The notes: generated by a model not told the origin, from the sequence alone. Positions 21,231-33,072 are shown, counted from the stretch's first letter. The stretch is 64,000 nt of DNA from Bettongia penicillata ogilbyi (GCA_023548195.1 JAJHZJ010000221.1:3683999-3747998); one strand, 5' to 3'. Numbers and translations: made by a program.

Positions 21231-21345
21231 ATTAAACATTGATTAAACACCTACCGTGCTCAGGACCTTGTGCTCAAGCCCATGGACTATATACATTTCA
21301 GTTCATAGCTGGGTAAGGGGATAAGTACAGATAACTATAATACAC
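21231..21345 (+). repeat. MIR3/L3-like repeat fragment
   Basis: CAATTAAACATTGATTAAAC, then CACCTACCGTGCTCAGGAC, in the order of the recurrent element at 15296 and 34437. Confidence 0.5.
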
Positions 21346-21430
21346 GTTGCTGCCATATTGAACTTCCTTACACATAGATCTGGTCTACATTAAGTATGCT
21401 GTGTATCAGGCACTCTGATAAGATTCCTTT

Positions 21431-21850
21431 TTTCAGCCATCTTTAGTGACTCACTTTTGCCTATGGGGTAATGTCTAGATGGCGCCCTAGTGCACAGAGT
21501 TCTGGGCCTAGGGTCAGGAAGACTCATCTTCCTGAATTCAAACCCAACCTCAGACGCTTATTAGCTGTATGATCCTGGGCAAGTCACTTAATCCTATCTG
21601 CCTTGTTTCCGCATCTGTAAAATGAACTGAAGAAGGAAATGGCCACTCATGTCAGTATCTTTGCTAAGAAAGCTCCAAAAGAGGTCATGAAGAGTCAGAC
21701 ATAACTTAAAATGTCTAAACAACTGCCTACTGAATACATTTTGTACTCTTTTGCTTGGCCTTCAGAGCCTTCCACAATCTAATGCTGCTCTGCAATTTCA
21801 CTTTTATCTAAAACCACTTCCCACTACATTCCAACCAGACTGCACTACTG
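21431..21850 (+). repeat. L2 LINE split by a MAR1 SINE
   Basis: L2-like text (GTGACTCACTTTTGCCTATG) stops at about 21474 and resumes at about 21725 with GCCTACTGAATACATTTTG, then GCCTTCAGAGCCTTCCACAA. The MAR1 copy between them is a younger insertion. Confidence 0.65.
21475..21724 (+). repeat. MAR1 SINE inserted in L2
   Basis: AGATGGCGCCCTAGTGCACA, GGTCAGGAAGACTCATCTTC, GATCCTGGGCAAGTCACTTA, TGTAAAATGAACTGAAGAAG and GAAGAGTCAGACATAACTTA are in sense order. Confidence 0.88.
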
Positions 21851-22340
21851 AGAGAAATGGTAATTTCTTTCATATATCAATAGCCAATTATTGGATTAGA
21901 TCTTTTTTACTTCCTCATTCAGAAATCAACCAGTGTGGAAAATCTTTCTCAAAGACTTTCCCAGCCAGGAAAGCTAAGATCTAATCAAAGACAGAACAAA
22001 AATTCTAGGTTTAGGCATGAATTCTTGATCATTGTTTTTACTCAGACAGGTGTGGGAAAATGTGGATTCTCCCTTTTATAAGACAGGTGAGAATGGAAAT
22101 TGAAAAATCTCTTTAATCAATACTTGGGTCCTCAATGTCACCTATCTCAAAGATCCTCATTGGAATAAGTCCACCTCTTATTATAATATTTATTCTCTCA
22201 TTAATTGTTAACTAGTCAGAGTTGACTGCTACCCTCAGGAACATCTACTCTTCCAATGGTGTGTAAACTGTGAACCCACCCCCATTAGTCATCTCTGGTC
22301 TGAGACATAGACAAATGACCATTCCTTTTATTAATATAAT
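21851..22340. other. Intron, nothing recognised
   Basis: Unassigned AT-rich sequence between two L2 segments. Confidence 0.45.
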
Positions 22341-22344
22341 GTTA

Positions 22345-22690
22345 GTATTTTTAAAACATTTTAAATGTCACATTATTCCCCAGACTCCTGTGTTTTCACA
22401 ATGCCATGCTTTTTGTCATCTTTGTACCTGGAATGTTCTTCCTCCCTTTCTTTCCTATTGAATTTCTGGTCATTCTTCAGATCTTATCTCAGATGGCAAC
22501 TCCTATCGGAAGCTCATTTTGGTCGATCCAGTTTGGTTATGATATTCCCCTTCAGCTCTCATGTGTCCTGTTATGTGACACCTGCTTATTATAGATATCT
22601 GTGTTTGTATTATATCCCCTTACCCAACTAGAAGCTCTGTCTAAAATGTATATCTCCCATGGGGCTGAGCACAGTAACTGCTTAATCAAT
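22345..22690 (+). repeat. L2 LINE 3' segment
   Basis: CTTTGTACCTGGAATGTTCT, CAGATCTTATCTCAGATGGC, TAGAAGCTCTGTCTAAAATG and CACAGTAACTGCTTAATCAA appear in the L2 3' order. Confidence 0.7.
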
Positions 22691-22724
22691 TTTTTAATTG
22701 AAATGCCATGTTTCTTCTAACGTG

Positions 22725-22935
22725 CTTAGTCTGGGAGACATTCGATAACAGAAGGAATACTGAATTCGGAGTTATAAAACCTGGGTTCTAAGTTTTCTAG
22801 TCTTTTTTTATTACCACTGTGACCTCAAGCCACATCACTTGGTCTGTCTGAGCCTCAGTTTCCTTAACTATAAAATGAGGGGGTTGAACTAGATGAACTC
22901 TGAAGTCCCTCTTACCGCTAAATTGGTATTCCTAA
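22725..22935 (+). repeat. MIR/THER1-like SINE
   Basis: GAATACTGAATTCGGAGTT, GCCTCAGTTTCCTTAACTAT, AAAATGAGGGGGTTGAACTA and AAGTCCCTCTTACCGCTAAA. Confidence 0.8.
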
Positions 22936-24552
22936 GATCCTTATCCTGGACCCATCCAAACAGAAGCTTGTGCTGCAGCAATTAGTAAAAGATGGAAGGG
23001 TATAAAGGAACATCTATGAAGAATCTCCTCAGTTCAGAGACCCCACCTTCTCATTCTCTCTGTGGACTTTGAGCTTTGGGGTCATGAGTACCAATCTGTA
23101 GATCCTCTAACTGGACAGAGACCTCTAGCTTTGTCTGCCTGAGCTCTGGAGGTCCCACCAGATGGGATGCACAGATGATGGCGTATCAGTCACCTGGAAA
23201 CAAAAGGCTTTTTTCACATCTCATTAGTAACCCCTCCAGCTATTCCCCTCCTTTCTCTGCCCAGCATACTCTGCCTCCCTCCACTCTCTAACACTTTGTC
23301 AGCTTCAGAGGGTAGAGGAATTCTGCAAATACTGACAGAGATAGAGAAACAATGACACAATGGGGCCAAATGAAGGCTAGCCCATCTCACTTCATATTTC
23401 TAAGGATAGAAAGAACCCCTGGGGTAACCCAGGACTGTGGCGTTGTAAATGTGAAAGTGGTGGGTTATTTTGTTTTTTTCTTTTGTTAAACTTATCTGAG
23501 GGAAATTCTGAGAGCTATCTCCTCATTCTTAGAAAAAGGCCAGAGGAATTGTGGAGTACTGGGAGAGTGCAACAGCAATTGTTGACCCAGTCAGGGAACC
23601 GAGATGGCATTTTCATTTTCTCACAGTCTTGGAGCTGCCTCAGATCCTTTCTTCCATCACCTGCTACAGGACGACATTTTGTTTTCACCTATACTGTTTA
23701 TTCAAGGCCAGATTGGAACCCATCTGTCTAATTTAGGTCTTTAGTGCAAAGGGAAATGAGTCTACAGAAGCAGCAGAAAAACAGTCGAGTATAAACCAAA
23801 TATTTTCCATTTCTCGGATGGCATACATTTGCAAATTAAAAAGTAAATCCCTCATGAATTCTGCCTGGTAAGTTCAGCGAAGGAAAAACCCACCTCCTGC
23901 TTAGACTCTTTCAGTGTGGCGTTGCCCTAGGGCACTTACTTGTCCCTCATGGAGGGTACAGGTGGAAATGGTGATTATGAGGCCCATATGTTACTATAAT
24001 ATGGATTGCTTCCTGCCCAGACAGAACAGTTAACAACCTTCAGGTAGTTAATAAGCTTAGAACCAGTCACTTAACTCCTTCAAGGCTTATCAGGCAGGGA
24101 AAAAACTTTGACTCAATAAGACAGCACTTAAGCTAATTGAGGTTACACAAATTAGAATGTTTATAACATAAACAATCTGGTGACATTCTGAGAATTTGAA
24201 TTACGTGTTTATGGGAACAACAGAGAGATTAATTAAAGCAGAAAAGGCCCAGTTATCCTGGTGAGTGGTCATAAAAATGTTTGGTGAATTAATGTATGAT
24301 TTATTGTTTTCCCCATATTTGAGAGAGGCTTTGTGGCACTCTGTAAAACCCCAATGGAAATCAGGTTAAAATGAAGGGACATTTCAGCTTGTCTTTAAAC
24401 TTAGTTTACAATTTTGCTGAGGTAGGAGTGAAGTTTACAGAACCAGGATGACTAAATCCAATGCGTAGGCAACCAAGACTCTTGCTTCCTGGTGGGCTGG
24501 TGTTAGAGGATAAGTGCCTATCTCTTCTAATTCTTCCTCTGTATGTGTTTAG
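22936..24552. other. Intron, largely repeat-free, ends at window exon 7
   Basis: No gene or known repeat recognised over 1.6 kb. The part 24040-24320 is AT-rich, with several homeobox-type TAATT cores (24133, 24229, 24289). It is a candidate for conserved non-coding sequence; that is a guess from composition only. Confidence 0.45.
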
Positions 24553-24678
24553 GGGAATGCAGCAGCGGTATTTGTGATGAGGCCGCCTGCATCAATGGAG
24601 GCACCTGTACGACAGTCAAAGCGGATTCCTACATTTGCCTTTGTCCTCTGGGATTTAAAGGGAGACATTGTGAAGACG
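24553..24678 (+). CDS. EGFLAM: EGFLAM exon (window exon 7): EGF module 2
   Basis: The acceptor is GTGTTTAG before 24553 and the donor is GAAGACG|GTGAGA at 24679. The exon is 126 nt, phase 1 to phase 1, so skipping it would keep the frame. It encodes [18 protein letters not shown] and then [14 protein letters not shown]. The first Cys closes LG1. The other six have calcium-independent EGF spacing, including C-x-C and G-F-x-G-x-x-C. The module links LG1 and LG2. Confidence 0.97.
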
Positions 24679-25497
24679 GTGAGAAGGAAGTGAGCCGCTA
24701 ACCAGCAAGCAGGATACAGGCTGAGAGGAGAGTTAGATGTAGAGGCAGAGTTTGGTGTCTAACTGATTGTTTGTTCACGTCAATTTTTTCACCTGTGGAA
24801 TCTTAGTTAGTCTTAGAGGGCAGTTTGGGAGTTGCATTTTCAGAAGAAGTTAGAGAGGCTTTTGGCCAGGTTGGAATACATCTCATGCCATTGGACTGGG
24901 CCTTCTAAATAAGCCCATAGTCAAGTCAACTGTACCATGAGCAAAATGGGATGTGCTTCATTTGGAGCTTATATGAAGCTAAAGAGCCACTAAATGGATA
25001 ATGTATCAGAAGTATCTGAAGAACTTGTTCACTTGGGATTATTTGGTTGGTTTTTAAGAAGGAAAGCCATGTTGGGTAGACCATATTCTGGATTGAATGG
25101 AACCCAAAAAGGAAAACAAAATAATTGGGCATCCAAAGTTAATCAAGGGTCTCCAATTTTTAGGTCTGAATGGGAAGAGCCTTGAGCAATGTTCATTTGT
25201 TTGGAGGACCTGGACCTGTAAATTCATCAACGTATAGAACTTCCATTATAGAAACACTCACCACCAACACAAATAAACAACCCCTTAGTAACTTATAGTC
25301 CTAAGGAGTTGCCTAAGGCACTATGACTTTCTTATAGTTACATAGCCAATGTTTTGAAGCTATATCTACCGACTTTGAAGGTCAGATTCCCTATCCAGTA
25401 TATCACAATGAATTATTTTTTTAAAAAAGTCAGTAACTTCACATCTGTTTCTCAGTGTGTATTCTAATGTCATGTTTGTTTCTTGTGAGACTTTCAG
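24679..25497. other. Intron 7, 819 bp, no clear repeat
   Basis: No gene or named repeat seen. It ends in the acceptor GACTTTCAG. Confidence 0.45.
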
Positions 25498-25741
25498 CTT
25501 TCACCCTGGCCATCCCTCAGTTCAATCAATCTCTAAGGTCCTTTGCTGCAACCCCTTGGCCATTAGAGTCCCAGAATTACCTCTCTTTCATGGAGTTTGA
25601 GATTACATTTCGGCCAGAGGCAGAAGATGGTGTTCTATTGTACAGCTATGATACAGGCAGCAAAGACTTCTTGTCTATCAACATGGTGGATGGCCATGTG
25701 GAATTCAGATTTGACTGTGGATCTGGAACAGCTGTTCTCCG
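25498..25741 (+). CDS. EGFLAM: EGFLAM exon (window exon 8): first half of laminin G domain 2
   Basis: The acceptor is GACTTTCAG before 25498 and the donor is CTCCG|GTAAGG at 25742. The exon is 244 nt, phase 1 to phase 2. It encodes [20 protein letters not shown], then [20 protein letters not shown], ending [13 protein letters not shown]. An N-Q-S glycosylation sequon lies at 25524-25532. E-D-G-V-L-L-Y and F-D-C-G-S-G are the laminin G strands equivalent to those of LG1. Confidence 0.97.
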
Positions 25742-25959
25742 GTAAGGACTGCTTCCAAGACTACCCCAAAAGAGTCATGCATGGGCGTTTTTGGAAACAA
25801 GCCAAAATTTCCTTAATTATTTGCTACAAAAGTGAATATGGTTCACACTCCACAATTTAGCACTACCTTGCCTTTCCATCTTGAGCTTGTGTTATGCTTC
25901 CCTATTGATTACATTCCAGCGAAACTGGACTGCTCTTTGTCTTCTCTATCTCCCAAATA

Positions 25960-26235
25960 GGTCTCTGTGCTTTTGTTCACATGATTCCACAAGCCTGAAA
26001 TATTCTCCTTCTATCTCTTCACCCACTGAGTTCCTTCCTATCTTTTAAAGCAGCACTCAAGTGCCATTTTTTCAAAGTCTTTCCCAGTCCCCTTCCCCCT
26101 TCTATTTTGTCTCCTCTGGCAGAATGTAAGCCCCTGGAGGGCAGGAACAGTTTCACTTTTGTTTTTATAGCTCCAGAGCCTATCATGCTTCTAGACACAT
26201 AGTAGACCCTTATATTCTTGCTGGATTGAATTCAC
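25960..26235 (+). repeat. L2 LINE 3' segment
   Basis: CCTGAAATATTCTCCTTCTA, AGCACTCAAGTGCCATTTTT, GAATGTAAGCCCCTGGAGGG, CAGGAACAGTTTCACTTTTG and CACATAGTAGACCCTTATAT, in L2 order to its 3' end. Confidence 0.8.
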
Positions 26236-27900
26236 AGCACAGCATTTTGCATGTCATAGGCAATAAGTAAAAGTATGGTTCATGAGTAAATGAATGAATC
26301 ACATTTAGCAATGTCCTCTCTTCAAGTTTTTCCTGCACATTTCTCTTTTCTGAATCCTGGTCTAATATACACAGATGAGATAGTTCCCATAGATAGTGAT
26401 CTCCTGCCAGCAATGTTTTTTCTTTTTCAAATGACTCCCCACAGATAGCTGTTTTCTGCCCCAAACAATGGAAAATACTTCTTACTTGAGGTGAAGATGA
26501 AATGCCCTGATTTTTATAGGGTAGTAATGTACAATGCAATCAGTTAAATCCTTAATAAATAATAATTTATCATCATTATAATAATACCTAGAATTGATAT
26601 ATATATTCACATATACATGTATGTGTCACTTTAAGGTTTGCAAAGTGCTTTACAAATATCTCATTCTATAGCACTATAGATACTTAATTCATATTTGTTG
26701 ACTAATTAATGAAAATGTTAATGACAATTAGTGACTGCTTCACTATGTGATCCTATGATAGAGGTGTGGGAAAGTGAGGAATATACGTATTTTTTAATAT
26801 CTAGCCATCTTCTTGCCCCAAACCTGAGGATAATCCAACTGTTTTCCCCCTTTGTTTTTATGTCTGTCTTTCCTCCCACTCTTTTCTCTAAATGGTCAGT
26901 AGTTGCCTAGCCTCAGTGGCCCCTAAAAGATTGGGGATCCTAAGTTTTTCCAGTAATGCTTCATAATTTCAATGAATCTATTGTTTCATTAGTAGGTTTC
27001 CATTGATGCCCATGACAACCCATCCTTAGCTCCTTGGGGGTTATTCCTGCCCATGTTCTGCCATAGATCCACCATAGAGAACTTATGCCACATGCTGGAA
27101 GCTTTCCTTCCTCTAGGTGTTATTTGACAGAGCCCTTTCTGCCAGCAGGACTTTCCTACTGGAGAGAGAATATCCCCTCCCTTCCAAGGATCCTTATGGA
27201 GTGGTCCTCAAAATGAACCAGACTGACCCTGGCATGGCAGTGAACCCTCCACAAGCACAACCCATCATGGCCCTCCACAAGCCCCTAGGATGGAGGGAAG
27301 CTTTCCTAACCCATCTATCCAAGACATGGGGGTGAAGGGGGCCCCACCCAAGACCTCTCTTTTCCATCATTTCCCCCATGTAGAAAAGAACAAAAGTTAC
27401 TTGAAAGCAAATTTATTTTAAAATTACCTTTTGTTTTAATTATATCCAGTCCTCCTCCAAGGCTTCATGCCAGCATAGCAAGACCTTAAGTATTTAGAGG
27501 CTATCTCACCAAAGGGCAGCTCCTACCCAGGATGGATTCAGGTAAAGGGTTAGGAGTGGGCTAGGGTGTCCCAGTGCCAGCCTAGCCCAGATCAGAGAGG
27601 TACATCACCACCAGACTGGCTAAAGAGTGAGGAATTGTTTTGGCCACACCAACTTTTAAACACCATCTAGCTAGAGTGTCATGGAGAGGGACCATGATCT
27701 GCACTAGCAAAGACTACCTACACTAAAGAGATCTCTGATCATAGAAGTCTTTGCAAAGCCCTGGGAAAGAAATGGGGAGAACAAAGAGTAGAAAACAGTG
27801 CAGACCCTGATCCCAAGGAGCTGACAGTCTAGTAGGAAAAATGAGATCCGTTCTGAATCCTCTGAACCTTCCATCTAGTAAAAAAAATTGAACTTGTGTA
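26236..27900. other. Intron, mostly unassigned
   Basis: A short MIR3-like piece (CACTTTAAGGTTTGCAAAGT) lies at 26620-26670. The rest, including 26700-27900, shows no exon and no named repeat. Confidence 0.45.
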
Positions 27901-27904
27901 CAAG

Positions 27905-28092
27905 AGTATGGTACAGTAAGAGACACTGTTCCTGATATCAGAAGACCCAGGTTTCTCTCTTACCTCTCATGCTTACTGCCTTAGACAAGTTGCTAATTTC
28001 ACTAGCCTCAGTTTCCTCACGTGTAAAATGAGAGGGTCAAGCTGTATGACCCCGAGGTTTCTTCTAGCGTGAGGTCTATACTTCTACGAATA
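27905..28092 (+). repeat. MIR-like SINE
   Basis: GAAGACCCAGGTTTCTCTCT, AGCCTCAGTTTCCTCACGTG, TAAAATGAGAGGGTCAAGCT and CCGAGGTTTCTTCTAGC are in sense order. Confidence 0.75.
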
Positions 28093-28568
28093 AGGCAGAA
28101 CATAGCATGCTTTTGAGCCCCCTGAATCCTGAGCGTTTCCCTTCTTTGCATCCATATCTACTCTTTCTCTGTTCCCCATTTGCTAGTTTCTGCCTAAGAT
28201 CCATTTTCCTAATGAAAATGTGTTTCTTGTTCATACGTACATTTATTTCTTCTCACCTGAAGTTCCCCAGCATGTTTTTCCTCAATAGTGGCCCTGCAGC
28301 AAGAAATTAGGCATCTTTTCCTCCCTTTTCTTTAAGGACATTGTCAGTTCTATTCAGCTGACACTCTTTACCTCAGCCATTTTGGAAAGAGTACACAGGT
28401 GAGATGTGACAGCTGTATTTTGGCTGTAACTGCTGCTCATTCCTCATCGCTGATGGGAAATACTAGTTGCGCTTGGTTTAAATGATTCTTAAAAAAAAGT
28501 GGTTATTTTTCTTCTATGACTGCTCCCACTTATCCATCCATGACACTGCCTGCTATGAGGGATGGGCA

Positions 28569-28570
<2 letters not shown>

Positions 28571-28628
<58 letters not shown>
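28571..28628. repeat. (GT)n microsatellite
   Basis: About 26 GT units, ending in TATGTGG. Confidence 0.95.
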
Positions 28629-29245
28629 GTTGTTTACAGCTGCTAGTTCCTGTACCTCAAGACAATTTGAGTTGTCTTGGCTGATTCTATTTGCATAAGA
28701 TTATGCAAAACAGCGAAAGCAATTCACCTGAAAGGATTCTGTGTGACATGCTGAAAAGGGGAGGGGTTGGGGGAAAACCTTGATTATCACCTTCCCCTTT
28801 CAAATTTAGTTTCTGTCTGGATAATGGCCAGAAAGAACCAATGGAGATTATATCTGGACATCTTGGCATACCTCAAAAATCAGCTGTATCCTTGCCTCCC
28901 ACCTCTTTTGCAGCCCCAGCAGAGAATGGGAGCTTAACAGTATTTGGGGACACTAGAGGGATGATACAATTCTCCTGTCAGAATATGGTACCTATTTTTT
29001 TTTGACATGAGGAGCTTTTCTTCCCCCAGTTGTTTAAACTAGCTGTAGCCCTCATCTGTCTGTAAAGGGAAGTGGGGAGAGAATTCTTGAGTGTTAGGTG
29101 TGGTAGGAGGTCGATTCTTCCACATGTCAGAGACCTATCCAACACTCTTGAGGGACATTCGAATACTTTCTCACTGATTGATTCTTCTTCTTCCTCCCAA
29201 GTGCCTGCCATTGTCTATTATGATCTCTTATAATCTATTGTGATC
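28629..29245. other. Intron, nothing recognised
   Basis: No gene or named repeat recognised. The segment 29100-29240 resembles 33540-33680 (CATTCGAATACTTTCTCACT versus CATTTGAATACTTGTTCACT, then TTCTTCCTCCCAA / CCGCCTCCCAAA), so both belong to one repeat, most likely an L2 5' part. Confidence 0.45.
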
Positions 29246-29249
29246 TAGC

Positions 29250-30080
29250 CAAAGTGACATTTTTGTATTCCATCTCAAACACTTTTTGTTGAATCTTTCA
29301 TACTCAACCTCCTCACATCCCATCCATTGCCAAATCTTGTTGCTTCTACCATGACAATATTTTCTTGTCAGTCCCTTTCTCTCCATTGACTTAGCTGCTG
29401 CCCTAATTTAGGTCTCATCCCCTCTTGCCTGAACTATTGGGATATTGGTTTCCTCTGCCTCACCTTTCTCCCCACGCTAGTCTGTCCTCCGCTGTATCTC
29501 TTAAACCTAGTTCTGACTACATCACTCCCCTACTCAGTGATCTTTAGTGGCTCCCTATTACATCCAGAATCAAATATAAACTCTTATGATACTTAAAGCT
29601 TTAATTAACATGGTGCATTCCTATCTTTTCAGTCTCCTTACTTTCCCCCTCTCCATGTACTCCACAATCTACCTACTCTTGTTGCACCTCATAGCCTAGA
29701 CTTTCCATCTCCCATCTCAATGCCTTTGAGGCACTAAGACAGATAGCACCGTCTATATCCCAGGCCCAGAATGCTTTGCTCCCTCACCACCTCCTCTGTT
29801 TCCCTGGCTTCCTTTTAGACTCAGCTCAGTTCTCAATTTCTACAGGAAATGTTTCTTCAACCCCTCAGTTGCTAGTACCTTTCCTGCTAAGATTATCTCC
29901 CATTCACTCAATATATCTTGTAGGCACCTAGTTACTTACATGTGGCCTGCCCAGTTAGGATGTTAGCTCTTTAACATCAGGAGGTATTCTTACCTTTCTT
30001 TGTATCCCAAGTATTAGCATAGTGCCCACCACATCCTAAGCACTTAACAAATTCTTGTTGACTGACTGATTAGATTAACA
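29250..30080 (+). repeat. L2 LINE, long 3' segment (about 830 bp)
   Basis: In L2 order: GACTACATCACTCCCCTACT, GTGGCTCCCTATTACATCCA, CAAATATAAACTC, CTTCCTTTTAGACTCAGCTC, GTATCCCAAGTATTAGCATA, GTGCCCACCACATCC and GCACTTAACAAATTCTTGTT. This is the best-preserved L2 in the window. Confidence 0.88.
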
Positions 30081-30169
30081 GAATCTAGAATGATACTATA
30101 TCAAAAATGGAACTAGATTAAACAGCTTCCGCATTTTTCATATGGTCAACGGAGAATATGAGAAATCAC

Positions 30170-30365
30170 GTATCTTGCCCAAGGCCACTTGAGAGCTGAG
30201 ACTTAGGCTCATTGAATGATAGAGCACCTTCAGGATCATGTAGTCCAGTCCTTTCATTTTTCAGGTGGAGAAACTTAGTCTCAGAGATACAAAATCCTTT
30301 TTGCCCCAAACAACCCAGTTCTTTAGTCTTCAAATCATGTCCCCTTTTCATTAAATCTTGCTGCC
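30170..30365 (-). repeat. MIR-like SINE fragment
   Basis: GATAGAGCACCTTCAGGATC, then TAGTCCAGTCCTTTCATTTT and CAGGTGGAGAAACTTAGTC. Confidence 0.5.
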
Positions 30366-30419
30366 CTTTTCCTCGAAATCAAGGAAATGGCATCAGCCAA
30401 GTCATTTGACTTTAAGAGA

Positions 30420-30590
30420 TTGTAGAATCATACATAGGCTCTTAAAAATATGAAGCTGGGAGGGACATTAGAGACTATCTAGCACGACCCCCTCATTTTA
30501 CAGATAAGGAAACTGAGTTCAAATTGACTAAATGGCTTGCACAGGGTCACCCAAGTAATAAGTGTCAGAGGCCAGATGAAGTGGGCCAAT
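30420..30590 (-). repeat. MIR-like SINE
   Basis: AGCTGGGAGGGACATTAGAG, CCCCTCATTTTACAGATAAG and TTGCACAGGGTCACCCAAGT appear in the inverse order. Confidence 0.7.
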
Positions 30591-31270
30591 TTGTCTTAAG
30601 CTCAGTTTAGCAATCAAGGTTACCCAAATGAGCTCTTAATGAACCTTCTTTATCAGGGAAGCCTGACTATTGACTAAGCAAATGACCTTTTTGGAGTAGG
30701 GTTCAGATATAACACTATTCAGATAGCATTTATTCAGAAAACAAACCACCCAATCCCCAGTGCTCCTTCTTTTATTGCATATTGATTTAGCCAAGCTGAT
30801 TAAATTCGAATTGCTAAGGACAAATCATAAGAGTATTTGCTGAAGCCAATGATGTGCCAATATTGTGACTGCTGCTTTTCCCGGTGTTTTTTAAAGCTAG
30901 TTTGAGGGTGGTGTGCTGGAGCCAGCTCCAACAGGTTTTTGAGAAGAATTGTTAATTTTCAACACGAGCATTCACAAATGCTTGATTTATTGTTTTCTTG
31001 AATGCCTAGACTGGGAAAGTAAAGAAGATAACTGTTAATAACAGATTAAGCTTAAAGGTGTGTCATGTGTACATTTTTATTTCTGGAGAATTAGTTGTTA
31101 AACATTTACCAGCACACCACTGGACAATTGAATACAGATTCAGAGCTTCTAAAAGCTGAAGGATACAGTCCCCAGAGTATGACCCAGATTCCTCATCTTC
31201 TTTGTGATACTTCATCATTAAGTCTAGTGTTCGAGTGCCGCATTGATTCTTGAAGCTATAGAACAACATG
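30591..31270. other. Intron, repeat-free AT-rich stretch
   Basis: No gene or named repeat seen. AT-rich text such as GCTGATTAAATTCGAATTGC at 30796-30815 resembles conserved non-coding DNA in composition only. Confidence 0.4.
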
Positions 31271-31275
31271 ATTGG

Positions 31276-31318
<43 letters not shown>

Positions 31319-31324
31319 TATATT
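31276..31324. repeat. (TA)n microsatellite
   Basis: About 20 TA units with one TACA break. Confidence 0.95.
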
Positions 31325-31974
31325 CTACTGCTATTGTTTTATGGCTATAAGGGATGGAACACAGCAATCTTTTGAAAGTACTAAAAATGGATGTCACTCA
31401 GAGAGCTCTAGTGAGGTGCATAATGGGTATGAGCAGGATGCAATATATAACTAAGGAGGAATTCTGAAGAATTGGAATAAAGGATGTCATTGGGGAAATG
31501 TATGATAGAAAAATTAAAGATGTACTGGTCATGTAGGAGGATGAAAATTAATAAGCAGGTAGACCAAGTGTTCCATTGGTATCCTTGAGTTATCAAGACA
31601 AAGCAAGGAGGGCACCCAGAACATTGGGTGGTCTTCCTGGAGTAAGCTTATGGAATGACAAAAGTTACACTGAAAGGGAAGTAATCTGCACTGTTAGAAG
31701 GAGCATCCATATCAGTGAAACCACCACTCCATTCAAGGATCCATGACCTTGAGTATATATCAAGGCTCCTAGGGCTCATTCTTGACTTAGTTTCTTTTGC
31801 CATAATTTAATCATAGGAACTTAAATTATTATGAATTAAGATTCATGATAATCTTAATCCTTGTCATGAAACAGAAGTCTTGGCATCTAGCTTTAACAAT
31901 GCTTTGGCCTAGTAGAGAACTTTTGTTTTTTACAAAACAGGTTTACATTGATTAAATCCATTTAGCTTCATGGG
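31325..31974. other. Intron, nothing recognised
   Basis: Unassigned sequence between the (TA)n tract and a MON1-like element. Confidence 0.4.
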
Positions 31975-32345
31975 AACGTGGCATAGTCAATAGAAAGCTG
32001 ATCTCAGGGTCAATAAGAACTGGATTCATGTCCTGCCTCTGATGTATCCTGTCTGGGGGACCCTTGGCAAATCATTTAACCTTTTAGTATGCCAAGCAAT
32101 TTTCTTTCTTTTTTTGAGGCAATTAGAGTAAATGATTTGCCCGGGGTCACACAGCTAGTGTCTGAGGTCACATTTGAACTCAGATTCTCCTGACTCCAAA
32201 ACTAGTGCTCTATCCATTGTGCCGCCTACTTGCAACTTTCTAAGACACAAGTTAGAAAAAAGGTGCCCACCTGCACTGGAAGAGGGCATTTCCTCACCTG
32301 TGAGTTCCCTTTATCAATGAAATCACAGGTCCAGGTCTCATCCCT
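31975..32345 (+). repeat. MON1-like SINE split by a younger SINE
   Basis: The 5' part (CCTGCCTCTGATGTATCCTG, then AACCTTTTAGTATGCCAAG) runs to 32105. It resumes at 32232 with CTTTCTAAGACACAAGTTAG, AGGTGCCCACCTGCACTGG, TCCTCACCTGTGAGTTCCC and ATGAAATCACAGGTCCAG. Confidence 0.8.
32106..32231 (-). repeat. WSINE1-like short SINE with target-site duplication
   Basis: Inverse order: a T-rich start, GAGGCAATTAGAGTAAATG, CGGGGTCACACAGCTAGTGT, TTTGAACTCAGATTCTCCTG and CTCTATCCATTGTGCCGCC. Flanks GCAATTTTCT (32096-32105) and GCAACTTTCT (32232-32241) match at 9 of 10 bases. Confidence 0.82.
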
Positions 32346-32384
32346 CTTTCTTGTTTAGTTTAAAAACATCCTTCGGATATTTAT

Positions 32385-32632
32385 GGTTCAGTCATTTCAG
32401 TCAGACAGACATGACTATCGGTGACCCCATTTGGAGTTTTCTTGGCAAAGGTACTGGAGCAGTTTGATATTTCCTTCTCCAGCTCATTTTACAAATGAAG
32501 AACAGAGGCAAATAGGGTTAAGTGACTTGTCCAGGGTCACACAGCTAGTAGATGCCTGTGGCTGGATTGGAACTGAGGTCTTTCTGATTCCAGACCTGGT
32601 GCTCTATTCACTGTGCTACCCAGCTGCCCCAT
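32385..32632 (-). repeat. MAR1 SINE, full length
   Basis: CATTTGGAGTTTTCTTGGCA, TCCTTCTCCAGCTCATTTTA, GTTAAGTGACTTGTCCAGGG, TCACACAGCTAGTAGATGCC and CTATTCACTGTGCTACCCAG are in inverse order. It ends 245 bp before the acceptor of window exon 9. Confidence 0.9.
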
Positions 32633-32876
32633 TTGGATGTTGGCAGGGCCAGTATTCTTGTTCCTTTGTTACTGAGGTTGAGAAAACTGAGGTGTTGCCC
32701 TAGTTATACATCAAGCTAGTGGCCAAGCCATGGTTAGTTTCCAGATCTACAGAATAGGCTAGTGTTTTGTTTTGTCTTTTTCCCCACTGGATCTTAATGA
32801 TATTTATCTTGTATAAATACAAGAGGAGTCCTCAGGAAAGAGAACTCATTCATAATCAGTTTCCTTCTTCCTTCAG

Positions 32877-32988
32877 GAGTGAAGATCCCCTTTCTCTAGG
32901 TCACTGGCATGAACTACATGTGTCCCGAACAGCAAAGAATGGGATCTTACAGGTGGATAGGCAGAAGACAGTAGAAGGTATGGCAGAG
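32877..32988 (+). CDS. EGFLAM: EGFLAM exon (window exon 9): LG2
   Basis: The acceptor is TTCCTTCAG before 32877 and the donor is GCAGAG|GTAAGA at 32989. The exon is 112 nt, phase 2 to phase 0. It encodes [20 protein letters not shown] and then [17 protein letters not shown]. The W-H-E-L strand and the L-Q-V-D strand are laminin G landmarks. Confidence 0.97.
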
Positions 32989-33072
32989 GTAAGACACAAA
33001 GCCCATCATATTATTGTTCTGTTAAGGAACCTAACCATTTTAAGCTTGGGTAAGTATAGAATCATGAAAAAC

